The position numbers and the translations under genes were made by a program. A DNA stretch of 64,000 nt, taken from assembly GCA_965220385.1 (NCBI GenBank), contig OZ244825.1, forward strand, positions 3,720,001 to 3,784,000, in the 5' to 3' direction. The notes under the pieces were generated by a model. The model worked only from the letters and a program-made list of their open reading frames with translations. It did not search any database and had not been told where the DNA came from. How positions within the stretch are numbered: position 1 is the stretch's first letter; every line of letters begins with the position of its first letter. Shown here one piece after another: positions 41,307-50,131 of the stretch. Source of the DNA: PCPOR2b sp965220385. GTDB lineage: Bacteria; Poribacteria; WGA-4E; PCPOR2b.

Positions 41307-43100
41307 TTGGTAATATTTCGCAATGTGTTTTGGGCACTGATTTTAAGTCTACTAATATATCCACTTGCTGATGCACATAAGGAAGTCGAATTTGTGAGAG
41401 AGTTCGGAGGAAAAGGCGAGGGTGAAGGCGAATTCGCGGAGAAAACGTCTTTCGCATTCGATCGGGACGGTGGGATTTATATCGCTGATACCGAAAATCT
41501 TCGCATCCAAAAACTTGACGCAGATGGACGCTTCCTATTTGAGATTCGGGGAACTGACCCCGACAAGTTTCTTTTTGGCAATCCGATGGACATCGCTGTT
41601 GGGCTGGACGGAACAATTTATGTCGTGGATTGGATCACCGTGCATGTAGAAAACACAGCATCGCCGCGCATCTTCAATTACGCCCCTTGTGTCCACCGAT
41701 TCGATTCGGAAGGAAAATTCGTTGCAAGCTATCCGCTCCAAGATTTAAGCAAACGAATTGGAACGCTTGAAGCTGCGGCACCGGCACTCGACGCCGAAGG
41801 GAATTACGCCCTCATCATTCCACAGGGGGACACACAGAGATCGCTCCTGTTGACGGTCGACGATGAGGGAAATATCTACGTCTTCGATGATGGCTATATT
41901 TATAAACTTGACGCAGATGGCAACGCTGTGGGGGCCTTCACGACCGCCCACCCCAGCGCCGGGCAGTTGAGCAAACCCGCGGATATGACTGTTGATCGTG
42001 AGGGAAATCTCTACATCGCAGATGAGGAGGCACATCGCGTTCTGAAATATGATCGGGCTGGACAATTTTTGCTCTCATTCGGCGGGTACGGTGATGGTGC
42101 AGGACAGTTTATATCGCCTTTCCACCTCATCGCACTAGACGACGGCACCGTCCTCGTCGCAGACACAGCCAAATACAAAAAGGATTACGCATCTGGTTTA
42201 CCCAGACAGCGATACCATCCGTTTCAGTTTGGACACGTTCCCTATCGCATCTTTCGCAGCCGTTTGCGCCGTGTTCAGCGATTTTACGCGGACGGGGAAT
42301 ATGCCGAGAAGATCCTAATCCGTTTCCAACGTGAGAATGAGGAGCACGCATATCTCAGTCTGAAAGCCATTGATTACACCGGCAATCTTTATTTCGTTGA
42401 TAGTGAAACCCTGAAGTTTAGGGTGTTCGGTCCCACGTCTCCGCTGATAGCTTCTGCGTTTCAAACAGAGACAAAATTGCGCTACATCTATGACTTTGAG
42501 GATGTCGAGATAGACAACCAAGATGACCTCGACCCTAACCTTGGCACGAAGGCAGACTTTGATGAACGTATCAAATGGAATCAGATCGGGGCGGAAGTCG
42601 CTTTGACCTACGACATAAACGAGGACCTCCGATTCGCCATTTCTAACGATCTGACCTACCTAAGACTGACCGATACCAGTTTTTTCCGAACGCCGGATTT
42701 CGAGGATTTCCGGGGCAGCTTTAATCAAGACGATGAAACCACCGAAACATCATGGGAAGACCGGATTCAGATCGACTTTACACTAATTCAGAACCATAAC
42801 CCCTACCGCTATCGGGAGGCAGGAGCGTTTGCGTATCTCAATGTAACCCGAGACGATTTCATCAACGAAGCACTCCATCCACAAAACGATCGACGTTTGG
42901 ACTTTAAGGTCCGGATTTCCAGTTGGGGTGCGGGGATGCGCTACGACCTCGGCAGGGCATTTCAACTTCAGTTTATGGTCGCCCACTCTTATGGCTATAA
43001 TGAGTACACCTATATCGATGAGACAAGCGTTCTGTATGCGACAGGCTTTCTGCAAATTGTCGGCACCGTTGTACTGTTAAGCATCGATGGTGTGTTTTAA
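41307..43100 (+). CDS. NHL-repeat beta-propeller protein with a C-terminal beta-barrel-like domain
   Basis: 597 residues from a TTG immediately after the nusB stop, with TAGGAG seven bases upstream. A signal peptide (residues 1 to about 23, ending ADA) precedes NHL/6-bladed propeller repeats such as TSFAFDRDGGIYIADTENLRIQKLDADG and PADMTVDREGNLYIADEEAHRV (to about 380). The last 200 residues alternate polar and hydrophobic strands and end in Phe, like an outer-membrane barrel. It probably sits at the cell surface. Co-transcription with nusB is unusual. Confidence 0.82.
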   Translation: MVIFRNVFWALILSLLIYPLADAHKEVEFVREFGGKGEGEGEFAEKTSFAFDRDGGIYIADTENLRIQKLDADGRFLFEIRGTDPDKFLFGNPMDIAVGLDGTIYVVDWITVHVENTASPRIFNYAPCVHRFDSEGKFVASYPLQDLSKRIGTLEAAAPALDAEGNYALIIPQGDTQRSLLLTVDDEGNIYVFDDGYIYKLDADGNAVGAFTTAHPSAGQLSKPADMTVDREGNLYIADEEAHRVLKYDRAGQFLLSFGGYGDGAGQFISPFHLIALDDGTVLVADTAKYKKDYASGLPRQRYHPFQFGHVPYRIFRSRLRRVQRFYADGEYAEKILIRFQRENEEHAYLSLKAIDYTGNLYFVDSETLKFRVFGPTSPLIASAFQTETKLRYIYDFEDVEIDNQDDLDPNLGTKADFDERIKWNQIGAEVALTYDINEDLRFAISNDLTYLRLTDTSFFRTPDFEDFRGSFNQDDETTETSWEDRIQIDFTLIQNHNPYRYREAGAFAYLNVTRDDFINEALHPQNDRRLDFKVRISSWGAGMRYDLGRAFQLQFMVAHSYGYNEYTYIDETSVLYATGFLQIVGTVVLLSIDGVF

Positions 43101-43208
43101 TGAAAACTTAGATAGGAGGGATAAAAGCGGAAGGCAGCTAGCGCAGTTGGGATTTTTCCACATTGTCGTAGGTTTTATGGTGCAGTAGGCGGAAATAATC
43201 TATCACAA

Positions 43209-43384
43209 CTAGGGCGTGTTGACATTTTGCTTTTGCCGTCGCGGGAAACGTTCAAATTACTGGAAAAGATGCCATAAACCGAGTTTTTTCCTCAAAAATC
43301 GGTTTCTTTTCTGGGGTTTTACGTCCGTGAACCGATTTATGTCTTTCTATTATATGGTTACGATGAAATGTCAACAGAGCCTAG
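43209..43384. repeat. Short inverted-repeat element D, CTAG-ended (homologue of element C)
   Basis: 176 bp from CTAGGGCGTGTTGACATTT to the complement of CTAGGCTCTGTTGACATTT, inverted relative to the copy at 28012-28182. Centre AAACCGAGTTTTTT...AATCGGTTT. It occupies most of the 298-bp gap between the NHL protein and the DUF2335 gene. Confidence 0.85.
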
Positions 43385-43398
43385 TTATGAGGATTGGT

Positions 43399-43857
43399 TT
43401 ATTCTTGGGGAGGTTTTCTGTTACTGCCAATAACAAATACAGCTACAAGACCGACAACTCCGGTTGTACCAATGAATCCACCAGGAATCTGAGCACCATT
43501 TAGGGCTACATATCCCCCGGTAACTATAGCGATAATACCAATAAAAAAACCAAGTACTTGACCGAGATGGACTTCACGATTAAAAAAAGATAATCTCTTC
43601 TTTTCCAGTGACTGTCTATGCTCGCTTTGGTTTTCCGCCATTTTAAGAATTCTGTCGGCTGATCCCGGCAGAGTTTCTTCATATTGTTTCATCATAGAAG
43701 GAGGGGGAATTGGACCAGCAAATTCTTGAGAAATCGCTAACAATAGTTTTTTAAATTCTTCCTTGTTCTCAGGAATTGCTATGGATTCTTGAGACTCATC
43801 GGATTCTTGAGGCTCATCATCGGATTTGGATTGAGGTGGTGTCGATTGGTTGGCCAT
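43399..43857 (-). CDS. DUF2335 membrane protein
   Basis: 152 residues. An acidic N-terminus is followed by the DUF2335 core AGPIPPPSMMKQYEETLPG and SADRILKMAENQSEHRQSLEKK, then two transmembrane helices (about 101-117 and 125-144). DUF2335 proteins are small predicted membrane proteins of unknown function, often near mobile DNA. A short gene lies just upstream on the same strand and an inverted-repeat element ends 15 bp downstream. Confidence 0.82.
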   Translation of the reverse strand: MANQSTPPQSKSDDEPQESDESQESIAIPENKEEFKKLLLAISQEFAGPIPPPSMMKQYEETLPGSADRILKMAENQSEHRQSLEKKRLSFFNREVHLGQVLGFFIGIIAIVTGGYVALNGAQIPGGFIGTTGVVGLVAVFVIGSNRKPPQE

Positions 43858-43863
43858 CTATTC

Positions 43864-44079
43864 TCACTCTATCTTTAAGGTATCCCTGTAACGTGCTGCA
43901 AATAGCTCCATAGCTTGTGATATATCATTTCCTACAGCTATCCAGTCAGATTTCAGGGCATCATAGTCAGCAGAGGTGTCATGCTCATCAGAAAAGTCGT
44001 AATATCGGTTGAAACTTTGAATCCCAAATAGGTCAACTATGCTACCTATTCCCGTTATTGTATTGTCTTTGTTGAACAT
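43864..44079 (-). CDS. Small protein paired with DUF2335
   Basis: 71 residues from the ATG at 44079 (GAGGAG just upstream). It contains TITGIGSIVDLFGIQ and an acidic, aromatic middle; no transmembrane segment or known motif. It ends 7 bp before the DUF2335 start, so the two form a unit, possibly an accessory module. Confidence 0.6.
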   Translation of the reverse strand: MFNKDNTITGIGSIVDLFGIQSFNRYYDFSDEHDTSADYDALKSDWIAVGNDISQAMELFAARYRDTLKIE

Positions 44080-44151
44080 TTTCTCCTCAATTCGTGATAA
44101 AATGTGTTTAGATGAGTCAGTTTGGATCATAAGGTGCCATTGCGGGTCATA

Positions 44152-44180
44152 ATGGTATACTAAAACGTTTTTTTTGTCAA
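44152..44180 (-). promoter_or_regulatory. Sigma-70-type promoter for the DUF2335 pair
   Basis: On the minus strand TTGACA (44175-44180), 17 bp including a run of seven A, and TACCAT (44152-44157). The predicted leader is about 65 nt to the ATG at 44079. Confidence 0.6.
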
Positions 44181-44279
44181 TCTATTTTACAATATTTGTT
44201 GTAAAACCCCATAATTCGTCACCTCTGTCTGCTATCCCATCTTTTAGGAATAACCTTCTTTTGGAGGAACAAACCAATC

Positions 44280-45113
44280 ATGACAGAACCCCAGCCATGG
44301 ACACCCGTTGAAGGCGATTTAACAGACATACTGAAACAGTATCCGCAGCCGCTCATGGCGCTTGCAGCCGGTGAAATGCCAGCCGTCCTCCTGCGGCAAG
44401 CCTACAATCCCAACCATTGTGCGAAGCTTATACAACGATTCTATGAACGTGGACTGATGTACGACCCGCACAAAGTCGGAGAAGGAAAACCCCACCGAGT
44501 GGACATCGGCACCAGTTTGGGACGCTACAATTCTAACCGTGAGGAGTTCTTTGCCCACTCCGCCGGAACCCATGAACTGTTCAACGCCCTGTTCGATGGG
44601 TACGACGACCCGGTGAAGACCATGTACGACAACCTGTCCAGTCTCGCACCGGGCAAGAATGTGATGACAGCGAGGGAGCCGGACGGCAGCCTTTACGGTC
44701 CCGCCATCTTCCGTATCTACCACGACGGGTTGGGACACGGACCCCACTACGATTCCGTAGCAAAGCGATCAAAACTGTTCACTTACTCTGTTTCTCGATT
44801 TAAACATCAATTCGCCGGTGTGCTCTGCTTCCAAAACTCTAATGACGCTGGCGAGAGTGGCGAACCCTTTCTCTATAACTGCACCTGGTCGGATACTGTG
44901 CAGGAGGCACGCGAGAACGACGCCTTCCGGGAATATGTCGCTGAGCACAATATTGCCCGTACGCAGGTCCAATTAGAACCGGGCGACCTCTACTTTTTCT
45001 ATTCCGAAAACCTGCACGAAGTGCCTTTTGTCGTAGGCGATCGACCGCGGGCTGTACTCGCGATCTTCTTTGCGATGTCCCCGGACGATGATGAGATTTT
45101 TGTCTGGTCATAG
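44280..45113 (+). CDS. 2-oxoglutarate/Fe(II) oxygenase-like protein
   Basis: 277 residues. FRIYHDGLGHGPHYDSV supplies HxD (His156, Asp158), YSENLHEVP the distal His (His246), and VVGDRPRAVLAIFF the 2OG-binding Arg. No signal peptide. It precedes a PhyH gene by 65 bp on the same strand; the two may hydroxylate related substrates. Substrate unknown. Confidence 0.78.
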   Translation: MTEPQPWTPVEGDLTDILKQYPQPLMALAAGEMPAVLLRQAYNPNHCAKLIQRFYERGLMYDPHKVGEGKPHRVDIGTSLGRYNSNREEFFAHSAGTHELFNALFDGYDDPVKTMYDNLSSLAPGKNVMTAREPDGSLYGPAIFRIYHDGLGHGPHYDSVAKRSKLFTYSVSRFKHQFAGVLCFQNSNDAGESGEPFLYNCTWSDTVQEARENDAFREYVAEHNIARTQVQLEPGDLYFFYSENLHEVPFVVGDRPRAVLAIFFAMSPDDDEIFVWS

Positions 45114-45178
45114 TCAACCTTCAATCAAGTAACTATCGGACGTTACCAGAACGCTTCAATTTTTATCAGGAGGAGCCC

Positions 45179-46084
45179 ATGCAAGAGACCACTACTCCCG
45201 AACAACAGACCACCATTATCCCTGAAATCCACCCAGACGAAGTCATTGACTTCATGAACATTGATGAGACAGATTTCAGTTCGTTCACGATGGCACAGCG
45301 AATCCGCCATTTCGAGGCGGAAGGCTATGTTGTGTTGCCTGACATGCTGGACGCGGACCTCATCGCGAAACTCAAGGCAGAGCTCGCGGACGTTCCTATG
45401 AGGCCAAAACCGTATAGCGAGTACCAAACCACGGGAGCCATACAACCGCAATGGCACAGTCGTACAACGGCGGAACTGATTGGACATCCACCGATGATTG
45501 AGTTTTTCACAGAATTGATGGGACCTGACATCGTATTCACGCGCGGCTTTTTTCAGCGCACGCATCCCGGCTCACCTGGGATCTCGATGCACACGGACGG
45601 TCAGCCCCACGGCTCATCGATCTTCGACTACGAAGGTAGTTCCCCACGGTTGCTGCGGGTTCTCTACTACCTCGACGACCTTGTCCCAAAACGCGCACCG
45701 TTCCGGCTGATCCCGCGGAGTCATCTCTCCTTCCACGCGCAGGCAAGTCCCTACGTGCGCTACAAGTCCCATCCGGAAGAGCTCACCCTCTGTCTGAAAG
45801 CCGGATCGGCGGTCATCATTCCGAGCACCATGTTCCACGCCACGCACCCGAATACGGACAGTTCGCCAAGAGAGTTGATTCAGTTCGGTTATCGACCCGC
45901 TTGGGCGGGGCCGATCCAACCGATGAAGGAGTGGGACCCGGAATTGGTCGCTGCCGCACCGGAACAAGCCAAGCCTTTCTTGCAGAGCCTCAATACCACC
46001 GGAGACACTTGGAAACTTGAACACAAGCCGGAGGGGATGACGACCGACGCGCCCGGAATTAATCCGAGCCGTTGGGACGGCTGA
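45179..46084 (+). CDS. Phytanoyl-CoA dioxygenase (PhyH) family protein
   Basis: 301 residues with AGGAGG upstream. HFEAEGYVVLPDMLDADLI at the start, PGISMHTDGQPHG (HxD, His138/Asp140), LLRVLYYLDDL, RLIPRSHLSF, TMFHATHPN (distal His) and PRELIQFGYRP (2OG Arg) give the complete Fe(II)/2OG site. Cytoplasmic hydroxylase of unknown substrate. Confidence 0.9.
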   Translation: MQETTTPEQQTTIIPEIHPDEVIDFMNIDETDFSSFTMAQRIRHFEAEGYVVLPDMLDADLIAKLKAELADVPMRPKPYSEYQTTGAIQPQWHSRTTAELIGHPPMIEFFTELMGPDIVFTRGFFQRTHPGSPGISMHTDGQPHGSSIFDYEGSSPRLLRVLYYLDDLVPKRAPFRLIPRSHLSFHAQASPYVRYKSHPEELTLCLKAGSAVIIPSTMFHATHPNTDSSPRELIQFGYRPAWAGPIQPMKEWDPELVAAAPEQAKPFLQSLNTTGDTWKLEHKPEGMTTDAPGINPSRWDG

Positions 46085-46206
46085 ACCGAAAACCGAGCAG
46101 GTGAGCGGATGAGAAAGCGGGCAAGCGAAAAAAACCTCTGCTGGCTTTCTCACCGTCACATCTTCCCCACTTTCAGTTTTGCCCGGCAATCGAGGAAAAA
46201 AAGCAG

Positions 46207-47247
46207 ATGAAAATCACGCAGCTGGAACGCACTATAGTCTGTGTACCATTTCTGCCCGGAATTCTGCCACCACCCGAATACGAGGAGTTCACCGAATCTT
46301 ATCCCGCGCCACTTGGGGAGAGAAGACAGGATGTGCTGCGTATCCATACCGACGAGGGAATTACCGGGCTCGGCATGAGCGGACCTTATTTCGGCGATCG
46401 CGATGAGCAGCCTCCAGATTTAATCGGTAAGGATCCACTCGATTTTGAGCCGCGCAATTTGGGGGGCGGTGGATACGATATCGCCTTGCTGGACCTGATC
46501 GGTAAAGCAACTGGCTTGCCCTTGTATCGTGTCTTCGGTGGCAAATTTCAGGATCGTGTACTCGTCGATTACTGGATCGCGCGGATGGGTCCGGAGGCGT
46601 CAGCCGCTGCTGCCAAACGGGCCTCCGAGTTAGGCTTCCACGGCATCAAGATCAAATGCACTATCGACGACGGAAATGTCGCAGATCGGGTACACGCCAT
46701 GCACGAAGCAGCGCCCCCACTACGCATCGTTCTGGATCCCGGTCATCGATTTCATACCGTCGAACAGTCGTTGACGTTGGCACGTGAAATTGAAGCGTAC
46801 GATATCATCTTTGAAGACCCAATCCCTAAAGACAACATAGAAGATTACCGACGGCTCAAGGAAGAGACCTCGATCCTGATTGCGCCCCATCTGCAGAATC
46901 CACGTCAAGTCATTGAAATGGTATATCTGGAGGCTGTAGACGGGATTAATGTCGCACCTTCGGACTGGGGCTTTCTAGATATGGCACGGATTGCGGGTGC
47001 CGCCGATATTCCTGTATGGCAAGCGTCCAACGTTGACCTTGGAATCTTCGATGTTTTCCGTCTCCACGCCTCCGCCGCAACCCCAAACTGCACCTTGGGG
47101 AGTGACTTATGCGGCAACTTCGTCCATGAGCACAGCCTGCTTGCCAAGCCTTTGGTCCAAGATGGATATGCGATAGTCCCGGACAAGCCGGGGTTGGGGG
47201 TTGAACTCGATGAAGACACAGTACAACGGTATGCGCTGCATCCATAA
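46207..47247 (+). CDS. Enolase-superfamily (mandelate racemase/muconate lactonizing type) protein
   Basis: 346 residues. The capping domain starts MKITQLERTIVCVPF. The barrel has GIKIKCT (KxK base), IVLDPGHRF (first metal Asp) and IIFEDPIP (second metal Glu). The third ligand, usually Glu after a Gly on the fifth strand, reads ILIAPHLQNP, so His or another residue is there, and no His-Asp dyad is obvious later. It may be a divergent dehydratase or epimerase of acid sugars. It follows a PhyH gene and precedes a CocE hydrolase by 20 bp. Confidence 0.8.
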   Translation: MKITQLERTIVCVPFLPGILPPPEYEEFTESYPAPLGERRQDVLRIHTDEGITGLGMSGPYFGDRDEQPPDLIGKDPLDFEPRNLGGGGYDIALLDLIGKATGLPLYRVFGGKFQDRVLVDYWIARMGPEASAAAAKRASELGFHGIKIKCTIDDGNVADRVHAMHEAAPPLRIVLDPGHRFHTVEQSLTLAREIEAYDIIFEDPIPKDNIEDYRRLKEETSILIAPHLQNPRQVIEMVYLEAVDGINVAPSDWGFLDMARIAGAADIPVWQASNVDLGIFDVFRLHASAATPNCTLGSDLCGNFVHEHSLLAKPLVQDGYAIVPDKPGLGVELDEDTVQRYALHP

Positions 47248-47267
47248 ATTTCGGAGAGGAACGAATC

Positions 47268-48908
47268 ATGGTTCAAGAAATCATGGTTCCGATGCGAGAT
47301 GGCGTCAAGCTTCGGACGAAAATCGCACAGCCCAGCCCCGGTCGTCTACCCGTTATCCTTATACGAGGATACGACACCGACTCTTGGATCGATGTTGATC
47401 GATTCGTGCGCGCCGGGTACGTTTGTGTAAGTCAAGCGACCCGTGGACACATCGGTTCCGAAGGCACCCACGGCATGGACAACCGGTTTTTTGACGATGC
47501 CCGAGACGGATACGATGCTCTGACTTGGATTAGCAAACAGCCGTGGAGCGACGGAAACATCGCTATGTACGGCAGTTCCTACTACGGTGCCACGCAGTGG
47601 TTGGTTGCGCCGAAAGGGCACCCAAACCTCAAAGCGATTATTCCACAGAACGTCAATCCTGATCCTTGGCAGCGCATGTACCGTGACCACGGCGCAGTTC
47701 AGCTCGCTCACACTGCGCGGCGTATCTACGACTACAACGTAGAGGGCAGACTAAAAGTGGCACGTTTCGGGTGGTGGAACTGGTATCGGCACCTCCCACT
47801 TATCAGCCTCGATACCGTCGCCGGCACACCACCCAACAAACTCTACAACGATTACATTACCCATTCTACATACGACGATTTTTGGAAAACAATTGGAATC
47901 CGAGACAAACTCCACAATATTCGGATTCCCGTATATCTGATGGGCGGGTGGTACGATAATTATCCCGGTTCAACCCTCGACTATTTCGAGAAACTGACAA
48001 AGCTCGGTGCGACGGAGGAGATCCGTGTCGCTATAAGTCCGACAACACATACCCGACACATGGTAGTGGGGGATCGGGACTTCGGTGAAAACGCAAGTAA
48101 AGATGAAATTGGCTTGGCGATTCGGTGGCTGGATGCCACCCTCAAAGGTGGTGATAACGGTATCCGAAATGAGCCGAAGGTCAAAATTTTCGTCATGGGC
48201 ATGAACCGGTGGCGAGAAGAACAGGAATGGCCCCTAACGCGGACCAGATTCACCCGGTACTACTTCCACGGTAGCGGAACAAAAAACGGGGGGCTGAGTC
48301 CAGATACGCCCGAAGGCAGACCTTCAACCGCCTACGTCTACGACCCAGATAGCCCTGTGCCAACGCTCGGAGGAAATCATTCAGCACCACACATGCCCGG
48401 CATCATTCGAGCGGGACCTGTCGATCAACGACCAAACGAAACACGGAAAGATGTCCTCGTTTTTACGAGTGAACCGGTGATGAAGGATCTGGAGGTAATC
48501 GGTCCAATTGTCGTAAAACTTTACGCCGCGTCTACCGCACGGGATACGGATTTCGTCGCTCGGTTGATAGATGTTTATCCTGACGGTCACGCCTATAATC
48601 TCACTGAGGGCATCATTCGCGCCCGGTTCCGCGAGTCGATTTGGGAACCGCCGCGCCTCTTGACACCGGGAAAAGTCGAGGAGTACACCATTGATCTCAT
48701 GGCGACCGCCAACGTCTTTAAGAAAGGGCACCGTATCCGCGTTCATATTACGAGTAGCAACTTCCCAATGTGGGACCGCAATCCCAATACGGGCGATGAG
48801 CAGGGGATGTCGGCGGAACTGATCACCGCCGAACAGACGGTCTACCACAACCGGGAGTACCCCTCTTACATCATGCTGCCAATTATTCCACAGACGGGGA
48901 TCGGATAA
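47268..48908 (+). CDS. CocE/NonD family hydrolase (X-Pro dipeptidyl-peptidase-like)
   Basis: 546 residues. The alpha/beta-hydrolase domain has VMVPMRDGVKLRT-like MVPMRDGVKLRT, MYGSSYYGATQW (nucleophile Ser104), LMGGWYDNYPG (Asp region) and TTHTRHMVVGD (His). The C-terminal X-Pro/PepX jelly-roll includes DTDFVARLIDVYPDGHAYNLTEGIIRARFRES and GHRIRVHITSSNFP. It hydrolyses esters or amides, in cocaine-esterase and glutaryl-acylase-type enzymes; natural substrate unknown. No signal peptide. Confidence 0.9.
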   Translation: MVQEIMVPMRDGVKLRTKIAQPSPGRLPVILIRGYDTDSWIDVDRFVRAGYVCVSQATRGHIGSEGTHGMDNRFFDDARDGYDALTWISKQPWSDGNIAMYGSSYYGATQWLVAPKGHPNLKAIIPQNVNPDPWQRMYRDHGAVQLAHTARRIYDYNVEGRLKVARFGWWNWYRHLPLISLDTVAGTPPNKLYNDYITHSTYDDFWKTIGIRDKLHNIRIPVYLMGGWYDNYPGSTLDYFEKLTKLGATEEIRVAISPTTHTRHMVVGDRDFGENASKDEIGLAIRWLDATLKGGDNGIRNEPKVKIFVMGMNRWREEQEWPLTRTRFTRYYFHGSGTKNGGLSPDTPEGRPSTAYVYDPDSPVPTLGGNHSAPHMPGIIRAGPVDQRPNETRKDVLVFTSEPVMKDLEVIGPIVVKLYAASTARDTDFVARLIDVYPDGHAYNLTEGIIRARFRESIWEPPRLLTPGKVEEYTIDLMATANVFKKGHRIRVHITSSNFPMWDRNPNTGDEQGMSAELITAEQTVYHNREYPSYIMLPIIPQTGIG

Positions 48909-49021
48909 TCCGAATAACGATCTACGGGAAGGGTTGGCTATGCAGTTCGCTGTAGGACTTACAGGAGAATGGAAATCAATAACTCTAATTCATACAACCC
49001 AAGCAAAGGAAGACCCATCTG

Positions 49022-50068
49022 ATGAATTCATCTACACCCATTCGCGCTGCCGTAATTGGTCTGGGTCGTGCTGGCTGGAATATCCATGTCCGCACAATGC
49101 AGGGGCGCGAGGATTTTGATGTGGTTGCTGTCGCTGACCCCGACCCTGACCGCCAACAACAGGCAAAAGAGGAAGCCGGAGCGCAGCCGTTCGATAATCT
49201 CGATTCTCTACTAAAGGGCTGCGATGCTGAACTCATCGTCGTTGCGACCGCATCGGCAGATCACGCGAACCACTCGATCGCCGCACTCGAAACCGGGCGG
49301 CACGTCCTGACCGAAAAGCCGATGGCGACCGCCCTGGAAGACGCAGACCGTATGCTTGCCGCCGCCGAGAATGCGGGCAAGATCCTGACGGTCCATCAGA
49401 GCCGTCGGTGGGGCGAAGACTTTCTTTTTATTCAGCAGATGCTGAAGGACGAACGCTTAGGACATGTCTTCTTCATCCGTTCAGGTGGTTACGGCTATCG
49501 TCGTCGTAACGATTGGCAGACATTGCAGAAATATGGCGGCGGACTGCTCAACAACAATGGCGTGCATGTCGTCGATCAGTGTGTCCTCCTCATGGAATCG
49601 CCCATCGTGGATGTCTTCGGAGACCTCCAGCAAATCCTCCAACCGGGCGATACAGAAGACCATCTCAAAGTGGTAATGCGCGGCGAAAATGGTCGGGTGA
49701 TAGATCTGGAACTCACAAGCGCATGTGCAGCCTCCCTACCTTCGTGGACGCTCATGGGAGCGCGCGGCACACTGACTATTGCAGGTGGGGGACCGGCAGT
49801 GCTGCAGTACGTGAAGGACGATCTGGCACCGCTCGAATCAGTTGACAGGCCCCTGGCAACTGGTCGCAGCTATGGCGTCGAGGGCGGCGATGAGATCGAA
49901 TTCGAGACAGTGGAACTTGAACCCAAAGCACCGTCAGGTTCATCGTTCTATGATCAGCTCTACAACGCGATTCGCAACGGTGGGCCACCGCCGGTCGATC
50001 CGGCGACCTCACGTGAAACCATCCGTGTCATGTCCGAAGCACGGAAGGGAACACAGTTTACAGATTGA
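49022..50068 (+). CDS. Gfo/Idh/MocA family oxidoreductase
   Basis: 348 residues. The N-terminal Rossmann fold begins IRAAVIGLGRAGWNIHV, with DVVAVADPDPDR and the diagnostic HVLTEKPMATALEDAD. The C-terminal alpha/beta domain includes GGGLLNNNGVHVVDQ. It oxidises or reduces sugars or sugar derivatives with NAD(P). It lies between the CocE hydrolase and a glycosidase-like gene. Confidence 0.93.
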   Translation: MNSSTPIRAAVIGLGRAGWNIHVRTMQGREDFDVVAVADPDPDRQQQAKEEAGAQPFDNLDSLLKGCDAELIVVATASADHANHSIAALETGRHVLTEKPMATALEDADRMLAAAENAGKILTVHQSRRWGEDFLFIQQMLKDERLGHVFFIRSGGYGYRRRNDWQTLQKYGGGLLNNNGVHVVDQCVLLMESPIVDVFGDLQQILQPGDTEDHLKVVMRGENGRVIDLELTSACAASLPSWTLMGARGTLTIAGGGPAVLQYVKDDLAPLESVDRPLATGRSYGVEGGDEIEFETVELEPKAPSGSSFYDQLYNAIRNGGPPPVDPATSRETIRVMSEARKGTQFTD

Positions 50069-50131
50069 CCGCGCATCAATCCGATCTCCGCTAACCGTCA
50101 ATTGATACCATAGACTCGAAAGGAAATTACC

